Source: Salmonirosea aquatica
Lineage (GTDB): Bacteria; Bacteroidota; Bacteroidia; Cytophagales; Spirosomataceae
Direction of reading: 5' to 3'
Assembly: GCF_009296315.1 (NCBI RefSeq)
Contig: NZ_WHLY01000002.1
Location: 2,294,001 to 2,358,000, forward strand
DNA length: 64,000 bases
Numbering within the stretch: position 1 is the stretch's first letter; the number at the start of each line of letters is the position of its first letter. Under the pieces are notes generated by a model. The model searched no databases, was not told the origin of the DNA, and saw nothing but the letters and a program-made list of their open reading frames with translations. A program made the position numbers and the translations under genes. This document shows, one piece after another, positions 8,257 to 17,050 of the stretch.

Positions 8257-10913
8257 ATGGCCCTTCTGCTGCAACCGACCAAAAAAACGTTCTACCTCTC
8301 CCTGATTACCTTATACCTTTTAGGGTGTTATGTCCGCGCGCAGTCTCCTCAGGTACCTGAAGAGAACCGTTTCACCAAAACCGTTCTTTCGAATGATCTG
8401 AACGAGCCTATGGAGTTGGCCGTGGCTCCCGACGGACGTGTGTTTTTTACCGAACGGAAGGGAAATTTTTACATGTATGATCCTGCTTCGCGACAAACCA
8501 AGCTCATCCGTGAATTTCCAGTATTCTGGGAAACTAAGTACGGCAATGGCCTCATTGGCCTGGCTCTGGACCCTGACTTTGAAAAGAACCACTTCATTTA
8601 TTTCTATAACACCCCTATCTCGGATACACCCAAGCAACACGTATCGCGCTTTACCCTTCTGGACGACAATACGCTGGATGTTACCTCGGAAAAGGTCCTG
8701 CTGGAGATTCCAATCGAGTTTGAAATAAGCCGCCATACGGGTGGGTCGCTGGCTTTCGGACCCGATGGCAACCTGTACATTTCGACGGGCGACAATACCA
8801 GTCCGTTTGCATCCAATGGCTTTACACCCATTGATGAACGCCCCGGACGAAGTCAGTTCGACGACCAACGATCCGCAGCCAATACCAATGACCTTCGGGG
8901 CAAAATTCTGCGCATCCATCCCGAGGCTAACGGTACAGCGAGTATTCCCGCCGGGAATTTATTTGCTCAAGGTACCCCCGGTACCCGTGCGGAAATATAC
9001 GCTATGGGCTTACGCAACGCTTATCGTATCACGGTAGACCAGAAAACGGGCATCCTCTACTGGGGCGAGATTGGCCCCGACAGCGGCAAGGATAGCGACC
9101 GGGGGCCCAAAGGGTACGACGAGTACAATCAAGCCCGGAAAGCGGGGAATTTTGGCTGGCCCTATTTCATTGGGGATAATAAAGCCTACCACGACTATGA
9201 TTTTGCCACGGAGAAAATCGGTCCGGCCTTCGACCCGGCACACCCGGTCAATGACTCACCTAATAATACGGGCATCAAGAACCTGCCCCCCGCCCAGAAG
9301 GCCCTGATTTGGTACCCCTACGATGATTCACCTGAGTTTCCCAAGCTGGGCAAGGGCGGGCGGAGCGCTATCATCGGCCCGGTATATCATTACGATCCTG
9401 CTCTGAAATCGGCCACAAAATTCCCTGAATACTTTGATAATAAATTGTTCATTACCGAGTGGATGCGCAACTGGGTTTTTGCTGTCGACCTGGATGAGAA
9501 CCAAAACTACCGGGGCATGGAGCCATTTATGCCAATTACGGGTGATTTCCGGCGCCCCATCGACATGACTTTCGGTCCCGATGGATCACTTTATGCACTG
9601 GAATATGGCTCTGTGTATGGCATCGACAATGAGGACGCCCGGCTGGTTCGGATTGATTACAATGCCGGGAACCGCACTCCTGTGGCAGTTATTTCCGCTT
9701 CCGATTCACTAGGGACTGCTCCCCTGAACGTCACGTTCGATACTAATAAAAGCTACGATCTGGATCAGGACGATCTTACCTACCAATGGAAGTTCGGCAA
9801 CAACACAGTAACATCTAATGGCGGAACGGTAACCTATACATTTTCTAAAAATGGCACCTACCCTATAACGTTAAAAGCCACCGATCCAACGGGTGCAAGT
9901 TCTACTGATACCTTATTGGTGCGGGTGGGCAATACGCTTCCACAGGTAGCAATCCACACTCCCAATAATAGCACGTTCTATTTTGATAATGAATCATTTG
10001 CCTACTCTGTAAAGGCAACAGATCAGGAAGATAAGGTCATTGATCCAAAAAGAATTAAAGTAAAATTCAACTTCATACCCCAGTTAGCCAATCAAGCTGC
10101 GCTCATCGGGCATCAGGAAACTTCGGAAAACGTCGATCTGGGTAAAGAGCTCATGGAAAAAAGTGACTGTAAAGCATGCCATCAGGTAGATAAGGCATCA
10201 GTAGGTCCCGCCTTTGCCGACGTTTCGAATAAATATCGAACTGACAAAGGTGCCCTGGCCAGGCTTTCCAACAAGGTCATTACGGGTGGTGGTGGTGTGT
10301 GGGGCGAAACAGCCATGAATGCCCACCCACAACTCTCCAAGGAAGAGGCCACCGAAATTGTGAAGTACGTACTGGCCCTGGGCGAAGGGCAATCATTCCT
10401 GCCCCCCAAGGTACTAGGGTACTCAAAGATCACTCAGAAGCTGGCAAGCCCGGCCTGTACCAGATCACGGCCGCCTATACCGATGGAGGAGGCGGAGGTA
10501 TCATGCCTTTAACGACCAGAACATCTTTATGGCTTCGCCCGGCCCAGGTGGAAGTCGAGCAGGCTGACAGCCTCTATCAGATCAGGAAAGAGCGCGGGGG
10601 TATTTCTGGTCTAAAAAATGGCTCGTTCTTTGTATTGAAAAATATTGATTTAAAGGAAATAAAAAATCTGACCTATCGGTATGCCGTAAGCGAACCGGGT
10701 GTTCAAATAGAAGTACACACAGGATCGCCAGGAGGTCCTTTACTAAGTACTTTATCCTACACGCCATCGGAGAGCGCCGATGCATATGCCGAAGCGAGTA
10801 CTCCTGTAAAAACCTCTTCTGGCATCCATGACCTGTACTTCGTCTTTGTTCGTAAGGAAGATAATGCTTCTAAAAATTCGGGAGCTCTGGACTGGGTGCG
10901 GTTTGGAAGGTAG
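8257..10913 (+). CDS. PQQ-type sugar (sorbosone-like) dehydrogenase with PKD and cytochrome c domains, frameshifted
   Basis: The gene encodes a secreted multidomain oxidoreductase, but the frame is broken. I start at ATG 8257 because a signal peptide follows (KKTFYLSLITLYLLGCYVRAQ). Residues about 30-465 form the six-bladed glucose/sorbosone dehydrogenase propeller (ELAVAPDGRVFFTERKG, HTGGSLAFGPDGNLYIS). A PKD domain lies at about 471-558 and a monoheme cytochrome c (CKACH, near residue 637) at about 620-710. The upstream frame then reads 35 unrelated residues to a stop at 10512, while a frame one base back continues with ITAAYTDGGGGGIMPL and a carbohydrate-binding-like C-terminus to 10913. 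Adding one C to the C6 run at 10402-10407 restores ...LPPQGTRVLKDH and an 885-aa protein. The PQQ dependence is inferred from the family. Confidence 0.8.
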
Positions 10914-10997
10914 GTGAAGTACAGTTGCTTTTTTAATTTTACTGCCGGGCCGGGTCCCGTAGTTTCGGGTTCTAATTGCACCATAACATATGCACCT

Positions 10998-11627
10998 ATG
11001 CGCACACTCTATCATTCCTTACTATGTGTCCTTGTCTTTTTCGGTAGTACGAAGGCGCAGGAATTCAAAAGACCCTACCAGGACGAACGAAATGGCTATA
11101 TGGAGATCGGCGTGGGGGCGGTAGCTTCCAAAGCGGGGGCCGCCTATACGGTCAATCCTGTTTTCCTGAGAAATACCCGTCTGGGCTGGCAGGTTTTTCT
11201 GGCACCACAGCTTCTGCTTGCCCAACGAATCAATATGGGCCTAAAGTTGGGGGGTGTATTCAGGCCTAAGTTTTATGACCAGGAGTCTAATAGCCAGCTA
11301 CAGGGCAAATTTACTCCCTTTGCCCTACCCTTTGTGGATCTGTACCTGGGGGGCACCGGTTACCATTCAGCGCGATTTCTTATTGGTGTAAGTGTGGGCG
11401 CTACCTACATTGGAAAGCTGGAAGCTCGGAATGTGGCTACTGATGAGGTATATAACCTACGCCGCCGTAACCGCGATATTTTCCTGACCGTTGCTCCACA
11501 CATCGGTGTAGTTTTAGGCGATTTGAAAGTACAGGTCGAACATATTGTCACTACCCCCTTCAACCCTGACATGACTTCCATTAGCCTCAGCAATACTATC
11601 CCAATGGGACGCCGGCGGTATTTCTAG
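10998..11627 (+). CDS. Small outer-membrane-like protein of unknown function
   Basis: I do not recognise a named family. I take ATG 10998 (209 aa), 28 codons into the open frame, because it gives a signal peptide (MRTLYHSLLCVLVFFGSTKAQ). The mature part alternates short polar turns with amphipathic strands (GYMEIGVGAVASKAGAAYTV, LGWQVFLAPQLLLAQ, FTPFALPFVDLYLGG, DIFLTVAPHIGVVLGDLKV) and ends in IPMGRRRYF, an aromatic C-terminal residue, as in 8-10-stranded outer-membrane beta-barrels. It starts 84 bp after the dehydrogenase and may be co-transcribed with it. Confidence 0.6.
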   Translation: MRTLYHSLLCVLVFFGSTKAQEFKRPYQDERNGYMEIGVGAVASKAGAAYTVNPVFLRNTRLGWQVFLAPQLLLAQRINMGLKLGGVFRPKFYDQESNSQLQGKFTPFALPFVDLYLGGTGYHSARFLIGVSVGATYIGKLEARNVATDEVYNLRRRNRDIFLTVAPHIGVVLGDLKVQVEHIVTTPFNPDMTSISLSNTIPMGRRRYF

Positions 11628-11924
11628 TAGGCTTTCCCTGGAGTACTTACAACAGAATTTTCCTATGAAGAAATTCTATATTTAGTGCATCCCCATGACT
11701 GTACACAAATAGATAAATATAAGCTCCTAACAACAATCCCTTGATGTTTGTGTTACCTTTATCCTGAGCTCCAGCCCGGGCTTAGAGTAAGTAGATAACT
11801 TCCGATAGACTTATGTAAAAAATTGCTTTATCCGTTGTACCAGAAAATGCTGAGATACGGGGCGAAAAAGCAAGTGAGGTAGGGAGCGGTGGGGAAACAA
11901 TAAGTTTATTAAGAAAACCATAGT
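11628..11924. other. Intergenic region without recognised features
   Basis: The 297 bp between the outer-membrane-like gene and the T9SS-sorted protein hold no ORF, RNA or clear terminator that I can support. A promoter for the large gene must lie here, but I see no good -33/-7 pair. Confidence 0.5.
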
Positions 11925-14822
11925 ATGTGTACGTCATTTTACAGGCCTATCCGATTAAGACAGATTTTTCTAGCAGTAAGTCTACTGGGGATCTTTATAA
12001 GCGGGTCATTTCGTCAGGTACTGGCCCAGCATCCGGGCACGCAAGCGGATAAGCAGCGGTACTTTTCACTGATGTTGCTCAATATTTCGCAGGAAAAGGA
12101 TTTTGAACTGGATGTGATTCGGCAGGCGGCGGCAGCGGGCATGAATTCTGTTCTCCTGACGGTGCACTGGGACCGGGTCTATAAAGATTCTCCCACGGGG
12201 CCAGGGGATTGGTACCGCTACGATAGTGAGATCAAACTTGCTACCGAACTAGGCCTCAAAGTAGCTATTCGAATCATGGTGGGGCGTAATAACGCTTTTC
12301 TCAAGGGCTTTTGGACCGACGCCGAAAGTATGAAGGATTATCGCCAATATCCCCTCAGGGAAGGCTATCAGTCCACCTCTTTCAGCTATCTGCACCAGCC
12401 CTCGGTGAATCTGGCCGCTGATTTTGTGAAGCAGGTAACGGAACGCTATAAGTACCTCCAAACCCAGAATAACCTGCTCTTCATATCCACCGTCGCTACT
12501 CCCACTCAGGAGGCAGGGTACCATATGTTCAGTATTCCCCCTAACGGGGAGTATAAGGATTTGTATCTCACTATTTTCGATTACTCCACACTATACAAAC
12601 AGGGTTTTGTTACCTGGCTGAGGGGTAAGTATAAGAAACTTGTCCGACTAAATCTGCTGTGGGGAAGCGATTATAAGACCTTTGATGAAATACTACCGCC
12701 GGTCACGCCCTGGGATGTCAAGGAATCCTTTTTCGGGCGCCGGGGCAAAGATTGGTACATCTACCGTCATTTGGCCTTCAAGCAGTTCAACGACCGAATG
12801 ATTCAGGCCGTTAGAGAAGTAGACAACAGTATATCCTATGTTGCAGAATTTGGAGCTGTTATTGACAACATCAGTGCCGTTCGGGCTACGCTGGCTTTTC
12901 GGGATCTATGTGAGAAAGCTGACGGCATCAAAATCCACGATTCGGAGCAGTATGACCACCGCTGGACGATGGATGTAATCCGCAGCAATTCGCGACCCGA
13001 CCAGATGGTGATGAACGAAGTGTTCTACGCCGATTACCTACCCCACAGTGAGTTCTACGAACAGATCGACGAATGTTTCGAAAGTGGTGCCAAAATGGTG
13101 GTATTTGTGCTGTCTACTACGGGTCACGTGGCTGCCGTTCGCGAGGTAATCCGGAATTCGGCGGCTAAATGGCTCAATAAACCCCTTGAGCCCATTGTGG
13201 CCACCGATACGGTTTCCTACCTGCTGTCACGCGTGATCGACAAGACAGTCAATGATGTGGGGGCCTTTGACACCTGGAAAAGGCTGGCACGAGGCGGAAG
13301 TACTCCACGACCGGTGTATGTACACCTGGAAGAGGATATCCTGACGGATGAATACTGGAAGGCGGCAGCTAATATGCCCCCTTACATATTGAATCCTATA
13401 CCCATGCAAATTATCGCGGTGAACCGGGCCTTTACCTTCCGGCTGCCGACGGATACCTTCGCCGACCGCGACGGAAGCATCATGCGCGTAGAGGTACCCT
13501 CGCTTCCTAGCTGGTTGAGGTATGAAAATGGCGTGCTGACCGGTACGCCCACCGTACTGGGAGATTCCCGGCTGCTGGTAAGGGGCATTGACGACGAAGG
13601 CGCTGTCACGGAGGCCTACCTGACCATCCGGGTTGATACCCGAGAAAATGCCAATAAACCTCCCACAGTACGGAAAAATCTGGCCAATGTGGTAACGGCG
13701 GTCAACGAGTCGTTTCTGTTTACGCTTCCTGGCGATTTATTTGTGGATGACGATGGAACGGTAAGTCGCATCGAGGCTAGTGAACTACCCCCGTGGCTGA
13801 CTTTTCAAAATGGCCAGTTTAAGGGCTTTCCAACAAAGGCTGCCGATTATCGGGTAGCTTTGAAAGCCTATGATGATCTGAATGCCTTTGTGGAGATATA
13901 CTTTACGATTCAGGTAGTAGAGCCCAGGTTTCTGAATAATGCTCCCTACGTCCAGAATACGATTCCTGTGAAATTCACGAAGGTAAACGAACCTTTTAAG
14001 TATACTTTACCTACCAACATATTCGGGGATGGTGATGGTTATATCGCTCTGATTACGGCGCAGAACTTGCCTACCTGGCTTACTTTTTCGCTCAACGAGT
14101 TTTCGGGCATTCCACCTCAGGTGGGCGAATACCGGATCATTGTCCGTGCTTACGACAATGTGGGTGGCTATGTGGATACCCCCTTTATTCTGAATGTGGA
14201 AATTCCCCGTCTTACTTTTGACTTGTTGCGCTCGGGTCGTGCAATCGATCGGCAGCTTATTCGCACGCTTAAAGAGGCTGACACGCTGCGGGCAGGGTCG
14301 ATGCCCCCCTTACTGAACATTTACGCCTATGGCAATTTTGAGTTCGACCGGGTGGATTTTAGCCTGAGCGGACCCTACAGGCACAACGCCACATCCCGAA
14401 AATTTCCGCACGCCCTTTTTGATGATGAAAGTGGTTTTGCACCCTATATTGGAAGCTACACCCTTTTAGCCAAAGCCTATAAAATGGACTCTTTGGTACT
14501 CATCAACTCGCTACGATTCAGTATTGCTCCCGGTGATTCAATCCAGACCGCAACCAGCCTCGATGAATGGCAAAGCTACCCTAATCCCTTCGAGAATGTT
14601 TTTAATATCCAGCTCCCCGAAAGCCAGCCATCGGCTGCTTACTCATTCTCGCTGGTGAATACCTCCGGGCAACGCATTTCTGTCCCCGCCAAATGGGTGT
14701 CCTTTTATAATTCAATCGCCCAAATCGACCTCTCAGGCTTATCCATCGGGGCGGGAATTTACTTTGTGCGCGTAGAATCCAACGGAGAATACGTCCGGCT
14801 ATTCAGGGTCATGAAAAAATAG
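11925..14822 (+). CDS. Large secreted glycoside-hydrolase-like protein with Ig-like repeats and a T9SS sorting domain
   Basis: The 965-aa protein has a signal peptide ending near residue 35 (VLAQ). Residues about 45-440 resemble a beta-galactosidase-like TIM barrel: DVIRQAAAAGMNSVLLTVHWDRVY, a trimmed substrate-side GDWYRYDSEI, the strand FISTVATPTQEAGYH and MVMNEVFYADYL; E in the last two is a plausible catalytic pair, but this is inference. Three cadherin-like putative Ig repeats follow (about 485-575, 583-670, 678-765), each with FxLPxxxFxDxDG and LPxWLxF motifs. After an unassigned region (770-880), the C-terminus has SYPNPFENVFNIQLPE and ends YVRLFRVMKK, a type A T9SS sorting domain. The protein should be exported by the type IX system and held at or released from the cell surface. 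The substrate is unknown. Confidence 0.82.
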   Translation: MCTSFYRPIRLRQIFLAVSLLGIFISGSFRQVLAQHPGTQADKQRYFSLMLLNISQEKDFELDVIRQAAAAGMNSVLLTVHWDRVYKDSPTGPGDWYRYDSEIKLATELGLKVAIRIMVGRNNAFLKGFWTDAESMKDYRQYPLREGYQSTSFSYLHQPSVNLAADFVKQVTERYKYLQTQNNLLFISTVATPTQEAGYHMFSIPPNGEYKDLYLTIFDYSTLYKQGFVTWLRGKYKKLVRLNLLWGSDYKTFDEILPPVTPWDVKESFFGRRGKDWYIYRHLAFKQFNDRMIQAVREVDNSISYVAEFGAVIDNISAVRATLAFRDLCEKADGIKIHDSEQYDHRWTMDVIRSNSRPDQMVMNEVFYADYLPHSEFYEQIDECFESGAKMVVFVLSTTGHVAAVREVIRNSAAKWLNKPLEPIVATDTVSYLLSRVIDKTVNDVGAFDTWKRLARGGSTPRPVYVHLEEDILTDEYWKAAANMPPYILNPIPMQIIAVNRAFTFRLPTDTFADRDGSIMRVEVPSLPSWLRYENGVLTGTPTVLGDSRLLVRGIDDEGAVTEAYLTIRVDTRENANKPPTVRKNLANVVTAVNESFLFTLPGDLFVDDDGTVSRIEASELPPWLTFQNGQFKGFPTKAADYRVALKAYDDLNAFVEIYFTIQVVEPRFLNNAPYVQNTIPVKFTKVNEPFKYTLPTNIFGDGDGYIALITAQNLPTWLTFSLNEFSGIPPQVGEYRIIVRAYDNVGGYVDTPFILNVEIPRLTFDLLRSGRAIDRQLIRTLKEADTLRAGSMPPLLNIYAYGNFEFDRVDFSLSGPYRHNATSRKFPHALFDDESGFAPYIGSYTLLAKAYKMDSLVLINSLRFSIAPGDSIQTATSLDEWQSYPNPFENVFNIQLPESQPSAAYSFSLVNTSGQRISVPAKWVSFYNSIAQIDLSGLSIGAGIYFVRVESNGEYVRLFRVMKK

Positions 14823-14848
14823 CCAGCCATTTTTTTTAGAAAGGAAAA

Positions 14849-14884
14849 GTTCGATAATAGTATGCTTGCATACTATTATCGAAC
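14849..14884. promoter_or_regulatory. Operator-like palindrome 1 upstream of the acyl-CoA dehydrogenase
   Basis: A 36-bp perfect inverted repeat has 17-bp arms (GTTCGATAATAGTATGC and its complement) around TT. Its core TAGTATGCTTGCATACTA (14858-14875) differs at one position from the second palindrome at 14909-14926. It covers the likely -33 element. No T-run follows, which argues against a terminator for the upstream gene. Confidence 0.7.
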
Positions 14885-14896
14885 TGCTTATATTTG
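14866..14896 (+). promoter_or_regulatory. Promoter of the acyl-CoA dehydrogenase gene
   Basis: TTG at 14866-14868, a 20-bp spacer and TATATTTG at 14889-14896 match the Bacteroidota promoter pattern. Transcription would start near 14903, between the two palindromes. Confidence 0.6.
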
Positions 14897-14908
14897 CCTT
14901 GTCTATTA

Positions 14909-14926
14909 TAGTATGCATGCATACTA
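14909..14926. promoter_or_regulatory. Operator-like palindrome 2 upstream of the acyl-CoA dehydrogenase
   Basis: TAGTATGCATGCATACTA is a perfect 18-bp palindrome that repeats the core of palindrome 1, with 51 bp between their starts (about five helical turns). It lies just downstream of the predicted transcription start, a position where a bound repressor would block transcription. Confidence 0.7.
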
Positions 14927-14962
14927 CTTGGTTGATTTCCCAAACCCGAAAAATAAAAGTCT

Positions 14963-16774
14963 ATGTCAGTTGTTGAAGATAAAGCTTCCATCAAGGGCGG
15001 CGAATTCCTGATTCAGGAAACCGACGCATCGCAAATATTCATTCCCGAAGAATTTACGGAGGAGCAACGCATGATTGCCGCCACCTGCCGGGATTTTCTG
15101 CGCACCGAGGTACATGCCCGGCTTGACGAAATCGACGCAGCCAAATCGCCCGAGCTGATGGCATCGCTTATGGACAAAGCCGGTGAATTGGGCCTACTGG
15201 GAACTGCCGTTCCAGAAGAGTACGGCGGTTTTGGCATGAATTTCAATACTTCCATGCTCGTGGCCGAGAGCCTGGGAACGGGCCATTCGTTCTCAGTGGC
15301 ACAGTCTGCACATACGGGAATTGGTACGCTACCTATCGTATATTACGGCAGCGAGGAACAGAAGGCCAGGTACCTGCCCAAGCTCGCCACGGGCGAGTGG
15401 AAAGCCGCCTATTGCCTGACTGAGCCGGACTCGGGATCGGACGCCAATTCTGGTAAGTCGAAAGCGGTACTTTCCGATGACGGGAAGCACTACAATCTCA
15501 ATGGGCAGAAAATGTGGATTACCAACGGGGGCTTCGCGGATTTATTCATTGTCTTTGCCAAGATCGAAGAGGGCGGCCAGACGGATAAAAACCTGTCGGC
15601 TTTTATCGTAGAAAAAGACTTCGGAGGCATCACCATGAACGAGCCGGAGAAAAAACTGGGCATCAAAGGTTCGGATACCCGCCAGATATTTTTTAACGAT
15701 TGTCAGGTCCCGGTCGAAAACCTACTATCAAGTAGAGGCAACGGGTTCAAGATTGCCGTGAACATTCTTAATATTGGCCGCATCAAGTTAGGGGTAGCAG
15801 TTCTGGGCGGGGCCAAAGGTACCTTGGATCATGCCATCAATTATGCCAACGAACGTAAACAATTCGGTATCTCGATTGGTCGTTTTGGTGCCATTAAGCA
15901 CAAACTGGCCGAAATGGCTTTGAAAATTTACGTGTCGGAAACCGCATGCTATCGCGCAGGGCAAAATATCGACGACGCCGTGGAAGATTTGAAGCAAGGT
16001 GGTATGAGCGATGCCGAAGCCAAACTAAAAGGTGTGGAGCAATTCGCCATCGAGTGCGCTATCACCAAAGTACACGGCTCAGAGGTACTTGACTACGTGG
16101 TGGATGAAGGGGTGCAGATTTACGGCGGTATGGGTTATTCGGCCGATGCTCCTATGGAGCGGGCCTACCGTGACTCGCGTATCAACCGTATTTTTGAGGG
16201 TACCAATGAGATCAACCGCCTGCTGATTGTGGATATGCTTCTGAAGCGGGCCATGAAAGGCGAACTGGACTTGATGGGTCCTGCCACGGCCGTGGCGAAG
16301 GAAATCATGTCCATCCCCGACTTTGGGATCGAGGATGACGAGGTACCCTTTGCCAAAGAGAAAAAAGTACTGAAGAACCTAAAGAAAGCCGCATTGATGA
16401 TCGCTGGTGCTGCCGTGCAGAAGTTCATGATGAAACTTTCGCACGAGCAGGAAATCCTGATGGATGTAGCGGATATGATTATTGAAATCTATGCGGCCGA
16501 ATCGGCCCTGCTGCGGGTAGAAAAACTCATGAGTCAGCAGGACGAAGCGGCTGTGGCCTTGCCCAAAGATATGGCTCTGGCATATTTGCACGAGGCCGTG
16601 GACAAGATCAATTCGGCAGGTCGCTCGGCAATCACCTCTTTTGCCGAAGGCGATGAGCTTCGGGTCATGCTAATGGGTCTGAAGCGTTTCACCAAAATCG
16701 ATCCGATGAATCTGAAGGAGGCCCGCCGCCGCATTGCCGATGCCATGCTGGCCGAAAACAAGTATATTTTTTAA
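14963..16774 (+). CDS. Acyl-CoA dehydrogenase (VLCAD-like)
   Basis: This FAD enzyme performs the first step of fatty acid beta-oxidation, making trans-2-enoyl-CoA. At 603 aa it has the extended C-terminal domain of the very-long-chain type rather than the 380-aa short-chain form. Visible motifs: N-terminal helical domain (EEQRMIAATCRDFL), the FAD strand AAYCLTEPDSGSDA near 150, KMWITNGGFADLFIVF near 180, EKKLGIKGSDTRQI near 230, the substrate-binding ERKQFG, and the catalytic glutamate in RIFEGTNEINR near 412. It stands alone without thiolase or hydratase genes. Two palindromes flank its promoter, suggesting fatty-acid-responsive repression. Confidence 0.94.
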   Translation: MSVVEDKASIKGGEFLIQETDASQIFIPEEFTEEQRMIAATCRDFLRTEVHARLDEIDAAKSPELMASLMDKAGELGLLGTAVPEEYGGFGMNFNTSMLVAESLGTGHSFSVAQSAHTGIGTLPIVYYGSEEQKARYLPKLATGEWKAAYCLTEPDSGSDANSGKSKAVLSDDGKHYNLNGQKMWITNGGFADLFIVFAKIEEGGQTDKNLSAFIVEKDFGGITMNEPEKKLGIKGSDTRQIFFNDCQVPVENLLSSRGNGFKIAVNILNIGRIKLGVAVLGGAKGTLDHAINYANERKQFGISIGRFGAIKHKLAEMALKIYVSETACYRAGQNIDDAVEDLKQGGMSDAEAKLKGVEQFAIECAITKVHGSEVLDYVVDEGVQIYGGMGYSADAPMERAYRDSRINRIFEGTNEINRLLIVDMLLKRAMKGELDLMGPATAVAKEIMSIPDFGIEDDEVPFAKEKKVLKNLKKAALMIAGAAVQKFMMKLSHEQEILMDVADMIIEIYAAESALLRVEKLMSQQDEAAVALPKDMALAYLHEAVDKINSAGRSAITSFAEGDELRVMLMGLKRFTKIDPMNLKEARRRIADAMLAENKYIF

Positions 16775-16860
16775 AGAGACGTTTTCCGACGTGGCGGAAA
16801 ATCAAGACTGTACGGGCCAAGGTCCGCGCAACTAAGAACCAATACGACTACTACGTTGAG

Positions 16861-16893
16861 AAAGCCGATTCTGATTCAGGGTCGGCTTTTTTG
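16861..16893 (+). terminator. Intrinsic terminator after the acyl-CoA dehydrogenase
   Basis: AAGCCGA (16862-16868) pairs with TCGGCTT (16882-16888) and is followed by a T-run. The 86-nt stretch between the stop codon and the hairpin holds nothing I recognise. Confidence 0.75.
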
Positions 16894-16997
16894 TAAAATG
16901 CTCAGAATAAAAAAGGCTTTTCGAATGGTCGAAACTTAACGGAATGGCATATAGTTCTTAAATCAACTATTTTGCAGCTTTTTGTTCAGTCTCCTAT

Positions 16998-17037
16998 TTC
17001 CAAAGCCATCAGCCATTCGCTAACAGCCAAAAGCTAC
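16998..17037. repeat. Degenerate AGCCA/AGCTA short repeats
   Basis: The 53 bp before bshC hold loosely repeated units (AGCCATCAGCCATTCGCTAACAGCC...AGCTACC). Similar words recur in the rpsI-rpsB spacer (41010-41112). They look like decayed low-complexity DNA, but the link between the loci is weak. Confidence 0.35.
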
Positions 17038-17050
17038 CTACCTACATTCG

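Noticed and set aside
10402-10407. Programmed -1 frameshifting in the sugar dehydrogenase
   Set aside because: The zero-frame site is G CCC CCC A, not X XXY YYZ, and similar one-base breaks occur in three other genes, favouring sequence errors.
14849-14884. Terminator of the T9SS-sorted protein gene
   Set aside because: The long palindrome lacks a T-run and shares its core with a second palindrome that flanks the next promoter, so an operator is the better reading.
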